A stretch of DNA of 64,000 nt, taken from assembly GCA_016873675.1 (NCBI GenBank), contig VGWG01000001.1:1-64000 (forward strand), read 5' to 3'. The notes beneath the pieces were generated by a model. The model was not told the origin of the DNA. It worked only from the letters and a program-made list of their open reading frames with translations, and ran no database searches. A program made the translations under genes and the position numbers. Positions 26,552 through 36,735 of the stretch are shown here, in pieces; within the stretch, counting starts at the first letter, position 1; each line of letters opens with the position of its first letter. Origin of the DNA: Lentisphaerota bacterium. GTDB taxonomy: Bacteria > Verrucomicrobiota > Kiritimatiellia > RFP12 > JAAYNR01.

Positions 26552-27016
26552 TCAATCAGGCGATTGGGGCATCTGTATCTTGACGACGATCTTGCGCACC
26601 CGATCCGGCGTCGTCATCGTCCGGCCCGGCAGGTGCGCGTCGTGCGGAAAAAAGAGGGCAAACGCGCCGGGCGACAGCCTATACAACGTGGTGTCGCCGC
26701 AGACGAACAGGATGTCGCGGTCTGCGTCATACGGGCGTTCAATCGGTTGATCGGCCAGGGGTGCATAACCGAACCATTCCGCCCCGGCGATGACGACTTG
26801 CACGTCGGCATAGCGGCGGTGGGCCTCGGGGAGGCCGTCTTGAACGGGTTGGGTGTCATAGGTTTGCACCAAGGCGAACACGCGGTCGCCATCAATCGGG
26901 TAACGGCCGTCAGGCAACCGGTCGGCGTCGGGGCGTTGCACGAAGGCAAACGCGTCGGACAGACCGGGAAGGAGGGTGGCGTAGCGTGAGGCCTGAGTCA
27001 GACTATCGAGAACCAT
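26552..27016 (-). CDS. YhcH/YjgK/YiaL (TabA-like) family protein
   Basis: 154-residue cupin-like protein of the DUF386 family. Seen: RYPIDGDRVFALVQTYDTQP, EAHRRYADVQVVIAGAEWFGYAP (the family's E-x-H-x-x-x-x-D metal/substrate segment), FALFFPHDAHLPG with its two histidines, and VRKIVVKI at the end. Members include TabA and proteins linked to sialic acid and other sugar catabolism; the exact substrate is not predictable here. GGAG lies about 11 nt before the ATG. It diverges from the 8.8-kb gene across a 215-bp promoter region. Confidence 0.88.
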   Translation of the reverse strand: MVLDSLTQASRYATLLPGLSDAFAFVQRPDADRLPDGRYPIDGDRVFALVQTYDTQPVQDGLPEAHRRYADVQVVIAGAEWFGYAPLADQPIERPYDADRDILFVCGDTTLYRLSPGAFALFFPHDAHLPGRTMTTPDRVRKIVVKIQMPQSPD

Positions 27017-27125
27017 GTTTGAACGCTCCGAGCCTATTTTGTCTTAGCGTTGCAATCATAAAATAATAAGGGTTGGAGATTCAAGTACAAACACGTTGAG
27101 GACGCGATTTTTCCTGACATACGGC

Positions 27126-27154
27126 TTGTAACCGCATCCGGTAAAGAATATAAT
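27126..27154 (+). promoter_or_regulatory. Sigma-70-type promoter of the 8.8-kb gene
   Basis: TTGTAA (27126-27131), a 17-bp spacer and a perfect TATAAT (27149-27154). Initiation near 27161 gives a 5' leader of about 70 nt before the ATG at 27232. The gap 27017-27231 is AT-rich relative to the surrounding DNA and contains no other gene. Confidence 0.7.
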
Positions 27155-27231
27155 ACCGCCAACTAAATTGTCGGAATATCTGTATCCGATAAGTCCATAG
27201 GATTGATCGGGTGAGGTCAGTTGAGGTGCCT

Positions 27232-30200
27232 ATGAAGACAAGCAGCGCTTGGAAAAAACGATTCGCCGTGGGTGCGGCATTCATCGCCTGCATGGGCGCG
27301 GCCCTGACCTTGGAGGCTGGCGTGACGATCAGCGGCCTGACGCCGGCGGCCGGGGCAGAGGTGACCAACGGCGCGCCGGTGACGGTGACCGCGCAATTGG
27401 CCACCAACGACGGGTCCGTGGTCCAGAGCGTCGAACTCGCCTATGCCTGGAATGGCGGCGACTGGAACACCCAGACGATGTCGGTGGTGTCGGGCACCAA
27501 CTATGTGGCGACGATACCCCCCGCTGTTAGTTCGCTCGCCTTTTATGTGACCTGCTTGTACGACACCACCGGCGTGGCGGTGTCGATCACGAATGCCGTC
27601 GCGACCACGCTGCCCGACTTCGTGAGGTATGCGGATTTTGAGGTCACCAACGCGGTCGCCTTGGACTACGCCTGGGTGCAAACCCCCGGGACATCGAACT
27701 GGGTCTATGCCATTGGGTCGAAATCGTGGACGGTGGAAAAGGCTGGCCTTATCTTGCCGGCCTTGTCATTCGACCGGCCGCCCGGCGGGAGCAATCAGGT
27801 GCTTCGCCTCTTTTCGCGTCAGGGAGGAGGCTCCTTTTTGCAGACGCCCTACCTCGCAGAGGGCGTTGGGACGATCTACTACACCAGCGTCATGTCCCAC
27901 CCGGGCTATTCGGCTCAGTTGGTCATCCAATACACGACGAACAGTTTGCCGGAGAACTGGCAGAACGCCTGGACCAACATCTACAACAACTATCCTGCGC
28001 TGCCTGCGCAGCTCGCCAAGACCACTAACGCAATCCCCGTTGTCCTCAATAATCGCAACGTTCGGTATGTGCGGTTCTGGCGGACGGATGACGGCCAACG
28101 ACACGACGGCGCATTGCCACCCCTGCCGACGTTGGGGGCGATCTACCTCGATGGCATCTATGTTTCCCGTCCGCCGACGGATGTGACGATCACCCCGTTG
28201 CTGCAGAACCCGGGCTATCCGTCTCAGGCTCAGGAGGTCCGTGTGCGGTGCCAGGTGAACGATGTCGATTCCGCGATCCCGTCGGTCAACCGGCGGGTCA
28301 CGGTGACGCACAGTTGGGGGCAGACCAATCTGGTTCCCATCGGCGGGGGTGTTTACGAAGGCGTGATACCCCCCCATAGTGTGGGGACTAATTCCTGTTC
28401 GTTCACCTGTGAGTTCGACGGGTATTCTTACAGCCGTGATCCAGACGGCCCTGCGTGCGATCTGCAAACCAACCGGAACGAACGGATCGGGCGCGCCGAG
28501 CTGAACCAGGTCGAATACGGCATCCGGCCGTTCCGATCGGATGTGGAGGTCATGCAGGTCGTCACCAACCCATCGGCGGCGGTCAACATGGATCTGGTGG
28601 GTGACCATGTGTGGCAGTGGACGTTGACCAATGCGACGAGCAGCACGCTGGATTGGACGTTTGCCGGCCTCGCGGGCTATACGAACAATGCGTCTGCGTA
28701 TGATGCCTCGCCCTGGACGTGGGGTGACACCAATCAGCCGGCCCCACATGACATCCCGCTCAACGGCTTTGCGGAGCGTGACACGGCGACCCCCATCGCG
28801 GCCACGGGGATCGCCAGCAATCTGATGATCCGGCTGAACAGCCAGACCGGGGAGTACATCGCCACCGCCGAAGATCTGGCGCTCTGGAACATCTCGCCCG
28901 TTCCGGGCACCCACGTGCCGATCGGCCGGGCTTTCACCGTGGGTGCGGACATCACGCCGTTGATTCCAGGCGAGGTCCAGATCGTCGGCGTCTGGCTGGT
29001 CTACTCCTGGGGGGGCGGCGCCGTTGTCACCAACCAGATGACCGCGACGACCGCGAACCGCTACGAGGGGGTGGTGCCGCGGCTGGCTGCCGGGGCATTG
29101 ACCAATTACGTGCTAACCCTTTACAACATCGGCGGGGTCACGAACGCCATCACCTCGCAACGGATTGGTTACACGCTGACGGATGCTCTGGACGCGTCGC
29201 GGTTCACGGACTTCCGCCTGGGCACGTGGACCCCTGAGGACGCCGAACAAACCAATTACGCGTACCAGGTGGACGTGGCGGCCACCTCGACCTGGTGGAT
29301 GGCCGAGATGGGCAAATACCCCGTGACCAACGGGGCGCCCCTGCCGCCCGGATCGGTGTCTCCGGCGTTCGGCCTCCGTGCGCAGACCAATGCCTTCCTA
29401 CAATCGCCCCGCCTCACCAACGGGGTGGGTACCGTCTACTTCACCAGCGTCATGGGCGACACCGGGCAGGGTGGCCGGGTGGCGGTTCAATACACGACGA
29501 ACAGCGTGCCCGAAAACTGGCAGACGGCGACGACCCTGGTTTATGCCGCGAGTTCAGGATACCGCGCGACGAATTCGGCCCCCGTGACCCTGAACAACAG
29601 CGCCGTCCGGTATGTGCGCTTTGTGCGGCAGGACAGCATCGGGGGTCTCGACGTCGGCCTGATCAATTTTGACGACATCTACCTCTCCCCGCCGCCGACG
29701 CAAGTCACGATTACCGAGGCGTTGCACAATCCGGGCTACCCGGCGTCGAATCAGGCGGTGACGGTGCGGTGCCGGGTAGCCGACGTGGACGCCGGGAATC
29801 CGTCCACGAACCGGGTGGTTCAGGTGCATTACAGTTGGAACACTAAAAGCGGACCGTGGACGCAGACCAACATGGTTCTGAACGGCGCAGGCGTGTACGA
29901 GTGGACGATTCCTCCGCTTGGCGCAGGCACGAATTATTACTACTTCACCTGTGGCTACGATGGGTATTTCTACGGCCACGATCCTGACGGCGCGGGACCG
30001 CAGCCCAGCCACCAGGAGGCTGAGGCCATCAATCCGGCCTCGCTGGGCACGACGGAGGCGCCCCTCCGCTACGAGATCCGGCCTTTCCGGTCCGACGTGA
30101 GGGTCATGCAGGTGGTGACCAACGTCTCCGCGTCCGCTCTGTCCATGGAGTTGGTGTCCAACCACCTGTGGCGCGTCCGGACGCCCGTTTTCGGGATCAC

Positions 30201-33200
30201 GGGCCTGAGCTGGACGTTTGCCGGCGTGGATGGCTATACGAACGATGCAGCCGGTTACGCGGTCGCGCCGTGGGTCTGGGGCGTCACCAACCTGACGCCC
30301 CTTGGCCTGCCGATCACCAACGGGGTCGCGGTCCGCAGCTCGACCACCAATATCGTGATCACCGGTCTGGCAGACGGCCTGCTGACGATCGAAATGAACG
30401 GCACGAATGGCCGCTACAGAGTCGTGACTGAAACCTATGTGACACCGCAAGTCCTGTCGCCGGCGAGCGGGGCGGGACTGACGAACGGCGCCCCGGTGAC
30501 GGTCGTGGTGCAACTGACTGCGGGCAACGGCGCGGCAGTCGTCACGGGAAGCGTCGTGCTCTCCTACCTCTGGAACAACGGCAGCGTCATCACTCAGGCG
30601 ATGACGGCCGTGGCGGGGACCAATCTGTATACGGCGACGATCCCCCCTGCAGTCACATCCCTGTCCTATTCGGTTGCCTGGCAGTACACGTTGGACGGCG
30701 CGACCTACGCGGCGGGGTCATCCACAGCCTCGAATGCCGTGTCGTCGACGCTGCTCGACTACGTGCGTTATGCCGATTTTAATGTCACCAACGCGGTTGC
30801 GATCGATAACGCGTGGGTGAACACGCCTGGAACATCTAACTGGGTCTATACCACCGGGTCGAAAACATGGACGGCGGAAAAGGCGAACATCTTCCTGACG
30901 CCCATCGCTCTTGATCGGCCGCCCGGCGGGAGCAACACGGTGCTTCGCCTCTATTCGCTCCAAGAAGGAGGCTCCTATTTGCAGACGCCCTATCTGGCTG
31001 AGGGCGTGGGCACGATCTATTACACCAGTGTCATGTCTGGAGTGGGCTACTCGGCCCAGATGATCATCCAGTACACGACGAACAACCTGCCGGAGAACTG
31101 GCAGAACGCATGGACGAACAACTACAATAACTACCCCGCACTGCCTGATCGGTGGGCCAAGGGCACAAACGCTATACCCGTTGTCCTCAACAACCGCAAT
31201 GTGCGCTATGTGCGATTCTGGCGGACGGATGACGGCGCCAGATCGGACGGAACGTTGCCCATATCTCCAATTTTGGGAGCGATCTATCTCGATAACATCT
31301 ACATCTCGCGCCCGCCCACGGGGGTGACGCTCGCCGAGAAGCTGTACAACCCCGGCTACCCCGCGCAGGATCAGGACGTGAACGTGCGGTGCCAGGTGGA
31401 CGACGTGGATCTCACCGTGCCGTCCGTCAACAGGCGCGTGAAGGTTTGGTACAGTTGGGAGAGCGAAAGCGGGCCGTGGACCCAGACCAACCTGTTGGAA
31501 ACGGCCGAGAGGGGGGTTTACGAGGGGGTGATCCCGCAGCACGGTGCGGGGAGGATGTATTACTGGTTCCAGTGCGACCTGGACGGCTACTTCTACAGCC
31601 GTGATCCAGACGGACCCGGCGGGCCGGAGCCCACCCGTAACGAGAAGGACGGGCAGAGTCCGGTTTACCTGATCGAAAAGGGCGAGGACGCCTATCGCAA
31701 CTACGAGATCCGGCGCTACCGGTCCGACGTCGACGTCATGCGGGTCGTCTGCTCCAATGTGCCCTCGGCATCCATTGATCCCATGGACCTGGTGGGTGAC
31801 CACGTGTGGCAGGGCCTGACGCTCGTGTCGGGGATCACCAACCTGCTGTGGACGTTTGTCGGCACCAATGGATATGTCAACGACGCGGAGGCCTTCGACA
31901 CCAACGTCTGGTCCTGGGGCGACAACGATCAGGATTTTCCCTATCCGCCGGTGGCCGGATATGCCGAGCGCAGTGCCACGAACAGCATCCAGGCTGATCT
32001 GGTTTATAACGGCACGTTGTTGATCCGGATGAATGGCCAGACCGGCGAATACCTCGTCAAACGCGCGGTCTACCAGAACTTCGACGTCTGGCCGGCCAGT
32101 CAGACGGATTTCGAGGAGAGTCTCGGACTATTCGCGATTCAGACCTTCAAGCAGGATTTCAACACGAATCTCTGGGGGTATGGCTATGACGCCTACGCGC
32201 CCGGCCGATACGCTTCGGAACCCGTCGACACCACACCGGTGTCCGGGTTTGTCCGTGGATCGCCTGCGCTGACATGGAATTTCTGGGCGTACGATTACGC
32301 CCGTGTCGTGAAGGAGCGGAATGTATTGACTGCGGCCCGTGGCGCGATCGAACTGGAAGGCGGCGCGTCGCGGGGGCATGTCTGGAATACGGCTGCGTCC
32401 AAGACGCTGGGGATCGAGAAGTTCGGATTCCAGGCGAGACTGTCGTTGAATGACCGGTACTTCTCCTACTTCAAGGGGACCAACGGATTCAATCCATTCA
32501 TGGAGAGCCCGACCTGGCCCAAGGGCTACCGCGTGGAGACGCAATTCAGAGCCGCATCCCTGTCGCCGGGACAGGCATCCTGCTCGGTACTCACGTGGTT
32601 TACGCCCGGGGCGTCAACCGAATCGGGCGAGCCCAGTTATTATGAGACGCGTGTGACGCAGGCCGATCCGACGGCGGGGGGTGCCAGCCAGCTTCAACTG
32701 GCGCTGTACCGATGGAAGGACGGGGTTGAGACGCTCGTGGGCACTCCGCAGACGGTGACCGGGGGGCAGCCCAACGAGAACGAATTGACCACGCCCAAAG
32801 CCCTGCGCGTTCAAATGCCCGCCAGCGGCAACACCGTCACCGCCCGTGTCGGCAGAATCGAGGAGTCCACGGGCACGAATATCTGGTACTACACCGCCGC
32901 TTTTAGCGATCCGGCACCGCTGACGGACATCGGAACCGTGGGGTTCGGCTCTTACGATGCGCAGCCTGAAATCTCATCCCTCAAGGTGTTTGACGGAACG
33001 AACACCATCAACCTGCTTCCCGGTGACAACTGGGGCCCTGCGGGCGGTCTGAGCAGCACCAACTGGAACATGGGCGGGAAACGGATCTCCACAGACGGGG
33101 CGTTTCGCTGGAGGATCAGCGGAAATTCCCTTGTCCGAGACATTCCATCCCAAACGCTCAAGATTTACACCTATCCCATGTCTGACGGGAACAACTGGCA

Positions 33201-36009
33201 TCCTGATGATTTCAGAACCAAGAGGAATATCACCAACCTCGTCGTGACCAGCCTCGGCTACACGTTGTTTTCCGTCCCGATTATGGCCTGGGATCCCCAT
33301 TTTGCGGAGATCCAGAACGCCGCGTCAGGCGAGATCAACGCTGTGGTTGACGAGCTCTCCCTGTCACCGTGGCGGGCCGTGACCCGTTCGGACAAGACCA
33401 CGGCCCTGCAGGAGGCCAAGGTCGACAATGTGCTGTATTACGATTGGACGTCGCAGGCCCAGCAGGAAGCGTGGATGGACGCGGCAGACAATACAGGCTG
33501 GCTGGTGATGGAAGGATGGTTAAACACATCCGCCGGATCCAAGGGCGGCGAGGCGCAGTTCATCCGCAGCCGAGCCAACACCAATCTGGTGCAGGCGCTC
33601 GTCAGTCCCTATCTGGCTAACAACATCGGCTCGATCGCCTTCGACTGGCGCGCGAGCGGCGTGAGCAACGTCGTTTTTGCCATCGACCGGACCGACCGGT
33701 TTGCCTATCCCGCCTGGGTTGCAAGTCCGGTCCTGATCGTCACCAACGACGCGCTCTCCGGCACGGTGAATCTCTCCATCCGAACCGATTATCCGGGACG
33801 GATCCGCATACGCCTGTGCGAGGGGACCGCCCCCAACGCCGTGTTCAAGATTGACAACCTGGTCGTGCGCGACTACCCGCCGCGGGATGACACCACCTGG
33901 CAGGCGTATAACGCGCTCATCACCGAGGCACAGCCGTCCCGGGCGTTTGAGCCGACCAAGCCGGGTGCGCAGACCGCCTTCCTGAACAATGACCCGACGA
34001 ATGGGGTCGCGCTGAGCGAGCGGCTGGATCAACACCAGCCTTTCATCCAGACGCCCAATGTCGGGACCGGCATCGGCGAGATCACCTTCTGGTACCGCGT
34101 CTGGGACACCAACGGCGGGGATGCCGTGATTTCGCTGCAGGCCGCACAGAATGAGAACGGCCCCTGGAAGACCTTGACCAACCTCGTCGTGGCGAGCACG
34201 CAGACGAATTATCTCTATTTCTCGAACGACCAGATCTACGAGCCAGACCTCAAAGTCCTGCGATTGTACGGCTCAACCAACGCGAACCGCGTGTGCATTG
34301 ACAACGTGCTGATGACCGAGCCGGTGCGAGCGGGCTACGAGTTCCGTCTGGTCAGTCTCCTCCCGGCGCAGCCGCTGGTGGGGGAACCGCCGGGATTGAA
34401 GGTTGAGATCGGCCGATTCATCATGAATCCCACGAATATCCGAATTTATGCGAGCTGGTTCGTTGGCACCAATACCTGGGGCTATACCAACTGGTGGACG
34501 ACGGCCTATCCGAAGGTCGAACTGACGAACAGTCCGGGCGCGCTGCGGGTCTTCCAGACCCCGGATGACGTGGTCCTGCCCGCCGGCGCGGTTGACGACG
34601 TCGTGCAGTTCTTTGTCTGGGGTGTCCACGGCGGCATCGACATTGAACATGGCGACAGGCCCATCCTGCAGGACACCAACTCCTTCGTGAATCCGCCGTG
34701 GTATTATCCCGCCGACCTCAACGCCGTGACGCCCAGGGAGCCCGGACTGCCGGCGCTCGGCGGTCTGGGATGGTCGCCCTATTATTATGTCTATGCCTGT
34801 CCGCCCGGATCCGTGTGGGTCAATGAGTTGCGGTACTTTTATTGGGATTGGCCGGAACTCGACACGGAATTCATCGAAATCATCGGGCCTGCGGGAGCCT
34901 CATTGGGCGGGTGGCAGCTTCAGATGATGAGCACGGAAAACACCGTGAACAAGCAGAGCGTCATTACCAATGGCTTCGTTCTGAAGAGCGTCACCAACGG
35001 ATGGGGCTTCCTGATCTGGGGCGATGACGCGATGTCCAGCTACGGCGATCATATGCTGTTCCCCGGGTGGGCGGCGGGATGGGATGACATGCCGCGGGCC
35101 GGCGGAGTGCGCGTGGTTCGGAGCAACGGCGCATGGGAAGATCGCGTCGCCTGGGGCTGGGGCTCCGAATCGCTGGTCAATCAGTATGGGTACACCTATG
35201 CGGGTGCCAGAGACTCGGAATACACGCTGTCGCTGCGAAGCACCAGCACCAATCTCGGCTCCAAAGCCAGCGATTTCACGTGGGGCACCGTTGAGGCCAC
35301 GCCAGACGCCGTCAACAAGTTCCAGCGCCTGATTGACAACTCGGCGGTCCCGGTCAGCTTCTACATGATCTACTCGGTCATCGGGCCTAACGGGGCGCAC
35401 AGTCTCGGCTCTGATGCCGTGGAGAGCATCGAAGTCGCGCCGGGGGGTTCGACGAGCATTGTCTACACCGCGAACGAGTGGTATCGCCTCGGCACGATGC
35501 GGACCAATGGTGTGGCGGTCGCTGAGGCCCCGGGCTTGAAGGTTTACACACAGGCGTTTGTGAACGTCCAGTCGGCCATCAGCAATCAGGTGACATTCAC
35601 CAACGCAACCTGGACGCAGACCGGGCTGACGAACAGCGTCCCCGTCTCCTGGGCCGCCGCTTACTATCCCGCGAGCGAAGCCGCAGCAGTCGCGAACGCG
35701 AACATCGCCAGAGATTATCTGCTGAACATCAGCCCCACCAACAGCCATGCCATTGGCTTCGCCATAGAATCGATCACGATCAGCAATGCCGTCACGGTGA
35801 CGGTGAAGCTGTCTGACGGCGGCGATCCGCTATCAACCACGATCAACGGCGCGGTGAAGCTGTATGGCAAGCCCACCCTGAATACGGCCGACTGGAGTGT
35901 CATTGCGGATGCGACCGTGAGCAATGCCAATTTTAATGTCAGCGGACGCTATACGCTTCCGGCATTTCCAACCCACGCCAACACGTTCTTCAAGGCGATC
36001 ATCGAGTAA
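27232..36009 (+). CDS. Giant secreted protein with three repeated modules and a lamin-tail-like domain
   Basis: 2925 residues with a signal peptide (MKTSSAWKKRFAVGAAFIACMGAALTLEA). Three homologous modules of about 520 residues occupy roughly 31-552, 553-1069 and 1070-1613. Each has an Ig-like cap (TNGAPVTV), a jelly-roll part (GVGTIYYTSVM...QYTTN.LPENWQ), a DVD..PS.NR beta domain and a segment ending in TFAG..GYTN.A..Y with PW.WG. The rest is unique beta-rich sequence, including VWVNELRYFYWDWPELDTEF near 2528-2660, which resembles lamin-tail domains. The end is FFKAIIE. The ATG is preceded by GAGGT; a GTG at 27211 lacks a site. Extracellular or surface carbohydrate binding is inferred; no catalytic residues were recognised. 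Confidence 0.88.
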   Translation: MKTSSAWKKRFAVGAAFIACMGAALTLEAGVTISGLTPAAGAEVTNGAPVTVTAQLATNDGSVVQSVELAYAWNGGDWNTQTMSVVSGTNYVATIPPAVSSLAFYVTCLYDTTGVAVSITNAVATTLPDFVRYADFEVTNAVALDYAWVQTPGTSNWVYAIGSKSWTVEKAGLILPALSFDRPPGGSNQVLRLFSRQGGGSFLQTPYLAEGVGTIYYTSVMSHPGYSAQLVIQYTTNSLPENWQNAWTNIYNNYPALPAQLAKTTNAIPVVLNNRNVRYVRFWRTDDGQRHDGALPPLPTLGAIYLDGIYVSRPPTDVTITPLLQNPGYPSQAQEVRVRCQVNDVDSAIPSVNRRVTVTHSWGQTNLVPIGGGVYEGVIPPHSVGTNSCSFTCEFDGYSYSRDPDGPACDLQTNRNERIGRAELNQVEYGIRPFRSDVEVMQVVTNPSAAVNMDLVGDHVWQWTLTNATSSTLDWTFAGLAGYTNNASAYDASPWTWGDTNQPAPHDIPLNGFAERDTATPIAATGIASNLMIRLNSQTGEYIATAEDLALWNISPVPGTHVPIGRAFTVGADITPLIPGEVQIVGVWLVYSWGGGAVVTNQMTATTANRYEGVVPRLAAGALTNYVLTLYNIGGVTNAITSQRIGYTLTDALDASRFTDFRLGTWTPEDAEQTNYAYQVDVAATSTWWMAEMGKYPVTNGAPLPPGSVSPAFGLRAQTNAFLQSPRLTNGVGTVYFTSVMGDTGQGGRVAVQYTTNSVPENWQTATTLVYAASSGYRATNSAPVTLNNSAVRYVRFVRQDSIGGLDVGLINFDDIYLSPPPTQVTITEALHNPGYPASNQAVTVRCRVADVDAGNPSTNRVVQVHYSWNTKSGPWTQTNMVLNGAGVYEWTIPPLGAGTNYYYFTCGYDGYFYGHDPDGAGPQPSHQEAEAINPASLGTTEAPLRYEIRPFRSDVRVMQVVTNVSASALSMELVSNHLWRVRTPVFGITGLSWTFAGVDGYTNDAAGYAVAPWVWGVTNLTPLGLPITNGVAVRSSTTNIVITGLADGLLTIEMNGTNGRYRVVTETYVTPQVLSPASGAGLTNGAPVTVVVQLTAGNGAAVVTGSVVLSYLWNNGSVITQAMTAVAGTNLYTATIPPAVTSLSYSVAWQYTLDGATYAAGSSTASNAVSSTLLDYVRYADFNVTNAVAIDNAWVNTPGTSNWVYTTGSKTWTAEKANIFLTPIALDRPPGGSNTVLRLYSLQEGGSYLQTPYLAEGVGTIYYTSVMSGVGYSAQMIIQYTTNNLPENWQNAWTNNYNNYPALPDRWAKGTNAIPVVLNNRNVRYVRFWRTDDGARSDGTLPISPILGAIYLDNIYISRPPTGVTLAEKLYNPGYPAQDQDVNVRCQVDDVDLTVPSVNRRVKVWYSWESESGPWTQTNLLETAERGVYEGVIPQHGAGRMYYWFQCDLDGYFYSRDPDGPGGPEPTRNEKDGQSPVYLIEKGEDAYRNYEIRRYRSDVDVMRVVCSNVPSASIDPMDLVGDHVWQGLTLVSGITNLLWTFVGTNGYVNDAEAFDTNVWSWGDNDQDFPYPPVAGYAERSATNSIQADLVYNGTLLIRMNGQTGEYLVKRAVYQNFDVWPASQTDFEESLGLFAIQTFKQDFNTNLWGYGYDAYAPGRYASEPVDTTPVSGFVRGSPALTWNFWAYDYARVVKERNVLTAARGAIELEGGASRGHVWNTAASKTLGIEKFGFQARLSLNDRYFSYFKGTNGFNPFMESPTWPKGYRVETQFRAASLSPGQASCSVLTWFTPGASTESGEPSYYETRVTQADPTAGGASQLQLALYRWKDGVETLVGTPQTVTGGQPNENELTTPKALRVQMPASGNTVTARVGRIEESTGTNIWYYTAAFSDPAPLTDIGTVGFGSYDAQPEISSLKVFDGTNTINLLPGDNWGPAGGLSSTNWNMGGKRISTDGAFRWRISGNSLVRDIPSQTLKIYTYPMSDGNNWHPDDFRTKRNITNLVVTSLGYTLFSVPIMAWDPHFAEIQNAASGEINAVVDELSLSPWRAVTRSDKTTALQEAKVDNVLYYDWTSQAQQEAWMDAADNTGWLVMEGWLNTSAGSKGGEAQFIRSRANTNLVQALVSPYLANNIGSIAFDWRASGVSNVVFAIDRTDRFAYPAWVASPVLIVTNDALSGTVNLSIRTDYPGRIRIRLCEGTAPNAVFKIDNLVVRDYPPRDDTTWQAYNALITEAQPSRAFEPTKPGAQTAFLNNDPTNGVALSERLDQHQPFIQTPNVGTGIGEITFWYRVWDTNGGDAVISLQAAQNENGPWKTLTNLVVASTQTNYLYFSNDQIYEPDLKVLRLYGSTNANRVCIDNVLMTEPVRAGYEFRLVSLLPAQPLVGEPPGLKVEIGRFIMNPTNIRIYASWFVGTNTWGYTNWWTTAYPKVELTNSPGALRVFQTPDDVVLPAGAVDDVVQFFVWGVHGGIDIEHGDRPILQDTNSFVNPPWYYPADLNAVTPREPGLPALGGLGWSPYYYVYACPPGSVWVNELRYFYWDWPELDTEFIEIIGPAGASLGGWQLQMMSTENTVNKQSVITNGFVLKSVTNGWGFLIWGDDAMSSYGDHMLFPGWAAGWDDMPRAGGVRVVRSNGAWEDRVAWGWGSESLVNQYGYTYAGARDSEYTLSLRSTSTNLGSKASDFTWGTVEATPDAVNKFQRLIDNSAVPVSFYMIYSVIGPNGAHSLGSDAVESIEVAPGGSTSIVYTANEWYRLGTMRTNGVAVAEAPGLKVYTQAFVNVQSAISNQVTFTNATWTQTGLTNSVPVSWAAAYYPASEAAAVANANIARDYLLNISPTNSHAIGFAIESITISNAVTVTVKLSDGGDPLSTTINGAVKLYGKPTLNTADWSVIADATVSNANFNVSGRYTLPAFPTHANTFFKAIIE
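27628..28198 (+). repeat. Long direct repeat, copy in module 1
   Basis: DNA from 27628 to about 28198 aligns without gaps, by eye, to 30769-31339 at a fixed offset of 3141 bp. Stretches such as the DRPPGGSN and LPENWQNAW coding parts are nearly identical, including at many synonymous positions, which suggests recent duplication or gene conversion. Confidence 0.8.
30769..31339 (+). repeat. Long direct repeat, copy in module 3
   Basis: Partner of 27628-28198. Module 2 between them is clearly related in protein sequence but far more diverged in DNA, so copies 1 and 3 were homogenised or duplicated later than the original triplication. Confidence 0.8.
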
Positions 36010-36021
36010 CAAGGAGCTTCT

Positions 36022-36705
36022 ATGGTATCAGCGATTATTGTGGCCGCCGGCCGCAGCGAGCGGATGGGGACGGGAACGGACAAGGCGTTCCTCAGTCTCG
36101 GGCCCAAGCCCGTGGTCGTCTGGTCGTTGCTGGCCTTTGAGGACAGCGCCGACATCGACAAGATCGTCCTCGTTGTGCGCCGGGAGCAAATGGTGGCGGC
36201 CAAGGCTGTCGTTCAGATGTTCGGGCTTTCCAAGGTTTCTGAGATCGTGGCTGGCGCCGGGCGCCGGCAGGATTCGGTGGCCAAAGGACTGGCCTCGCTC
36301 GCTCCCGAGACGCGGATCGTTGTGATCCACGATGGGGCGCGCCCCTGCGTCACAGCCGAACTGATCGCGGAGACCATCAAGGCGGCGCAGAAGACGGGAT
36401 GCGGCGTCGCGGCCAACCGGATCGTCGACACCGTCAAGCATGTTGAACGGGGGACGGTCGTCGATCACACGGTCGACCGGACGAAGCTCTGGGCCGTGCA
36501 GACGCCCCAGGCGTTCAAGCTGGACTTGTTGTTGCGCGCCTATCAGAAGGTCGAGGCCGAGGGCGTCACGGTGACCGACGAGGCGGCGGCCGTTGAATTG
36601 CTGGGCGAGCCTGTGCGGCTGGTGGAATGGCAGAAGCCGAACGTCAAGATCACCACGGTCGATGACCTGGCGGTGGCGGCTGCCCTGTTGCGGATCAACG
36701 GTTGA
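36022..36705 (+). CDS. ispD: 2-C-methyl-D-erythritol 4-phosphate cytidylyltransferase
   Basis: 227-residue enzyme of the MEP isoprenoid pathway; transfers CMP to MEP. Seen: SAIIVAAGRSERMGTGTDKAFL (CTP loop), VAGAGRRQDSVAKGL, VVIHDGARPCVT, KLWAVQTPQAFKLDLL and TVTDEAAAVE. Length is typical. AAGGAG sits 6 nt before the ATG, 12 bp beyond the stop of the giant gene, so it is either cotranscribed with it or driven by a promoter inside its 3' end. ispF is not adjacent. Confidence 0.95.
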   Translation: MVSAIIVAAGRSERMGTGTDKAFLSLGPKPVVVWSLLAFEDSADIDKIVLVVRREQMVAAKAVVQMFGLSKVSEIVAGAGRRQDSVAKGLASLAPETRIVVIHDGARPCVTAELIAETIKAAQKTGCGVAANRIVDTVKHVERGTVVDHTVDRTKLWAVQTPQAFKLDLLLRAYQKVEAEGVTVTDEAAAVELLGEPVRLVEWQKPNVKITTVDDLAVAAALLRING

Positions 36706-36735
36706 TCGCGAGGCGAAAGGCCGGACTCCTTACGC

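Noticed and set aside
27766-28914. 382-codon minus-strand frame inside the 8.8-kb gene, with similar ones at 29554 and 30718
   Set aside because: They recur because the module DNA itself is repeated; composition is Arg/Val/Asp-rich shadow coding.
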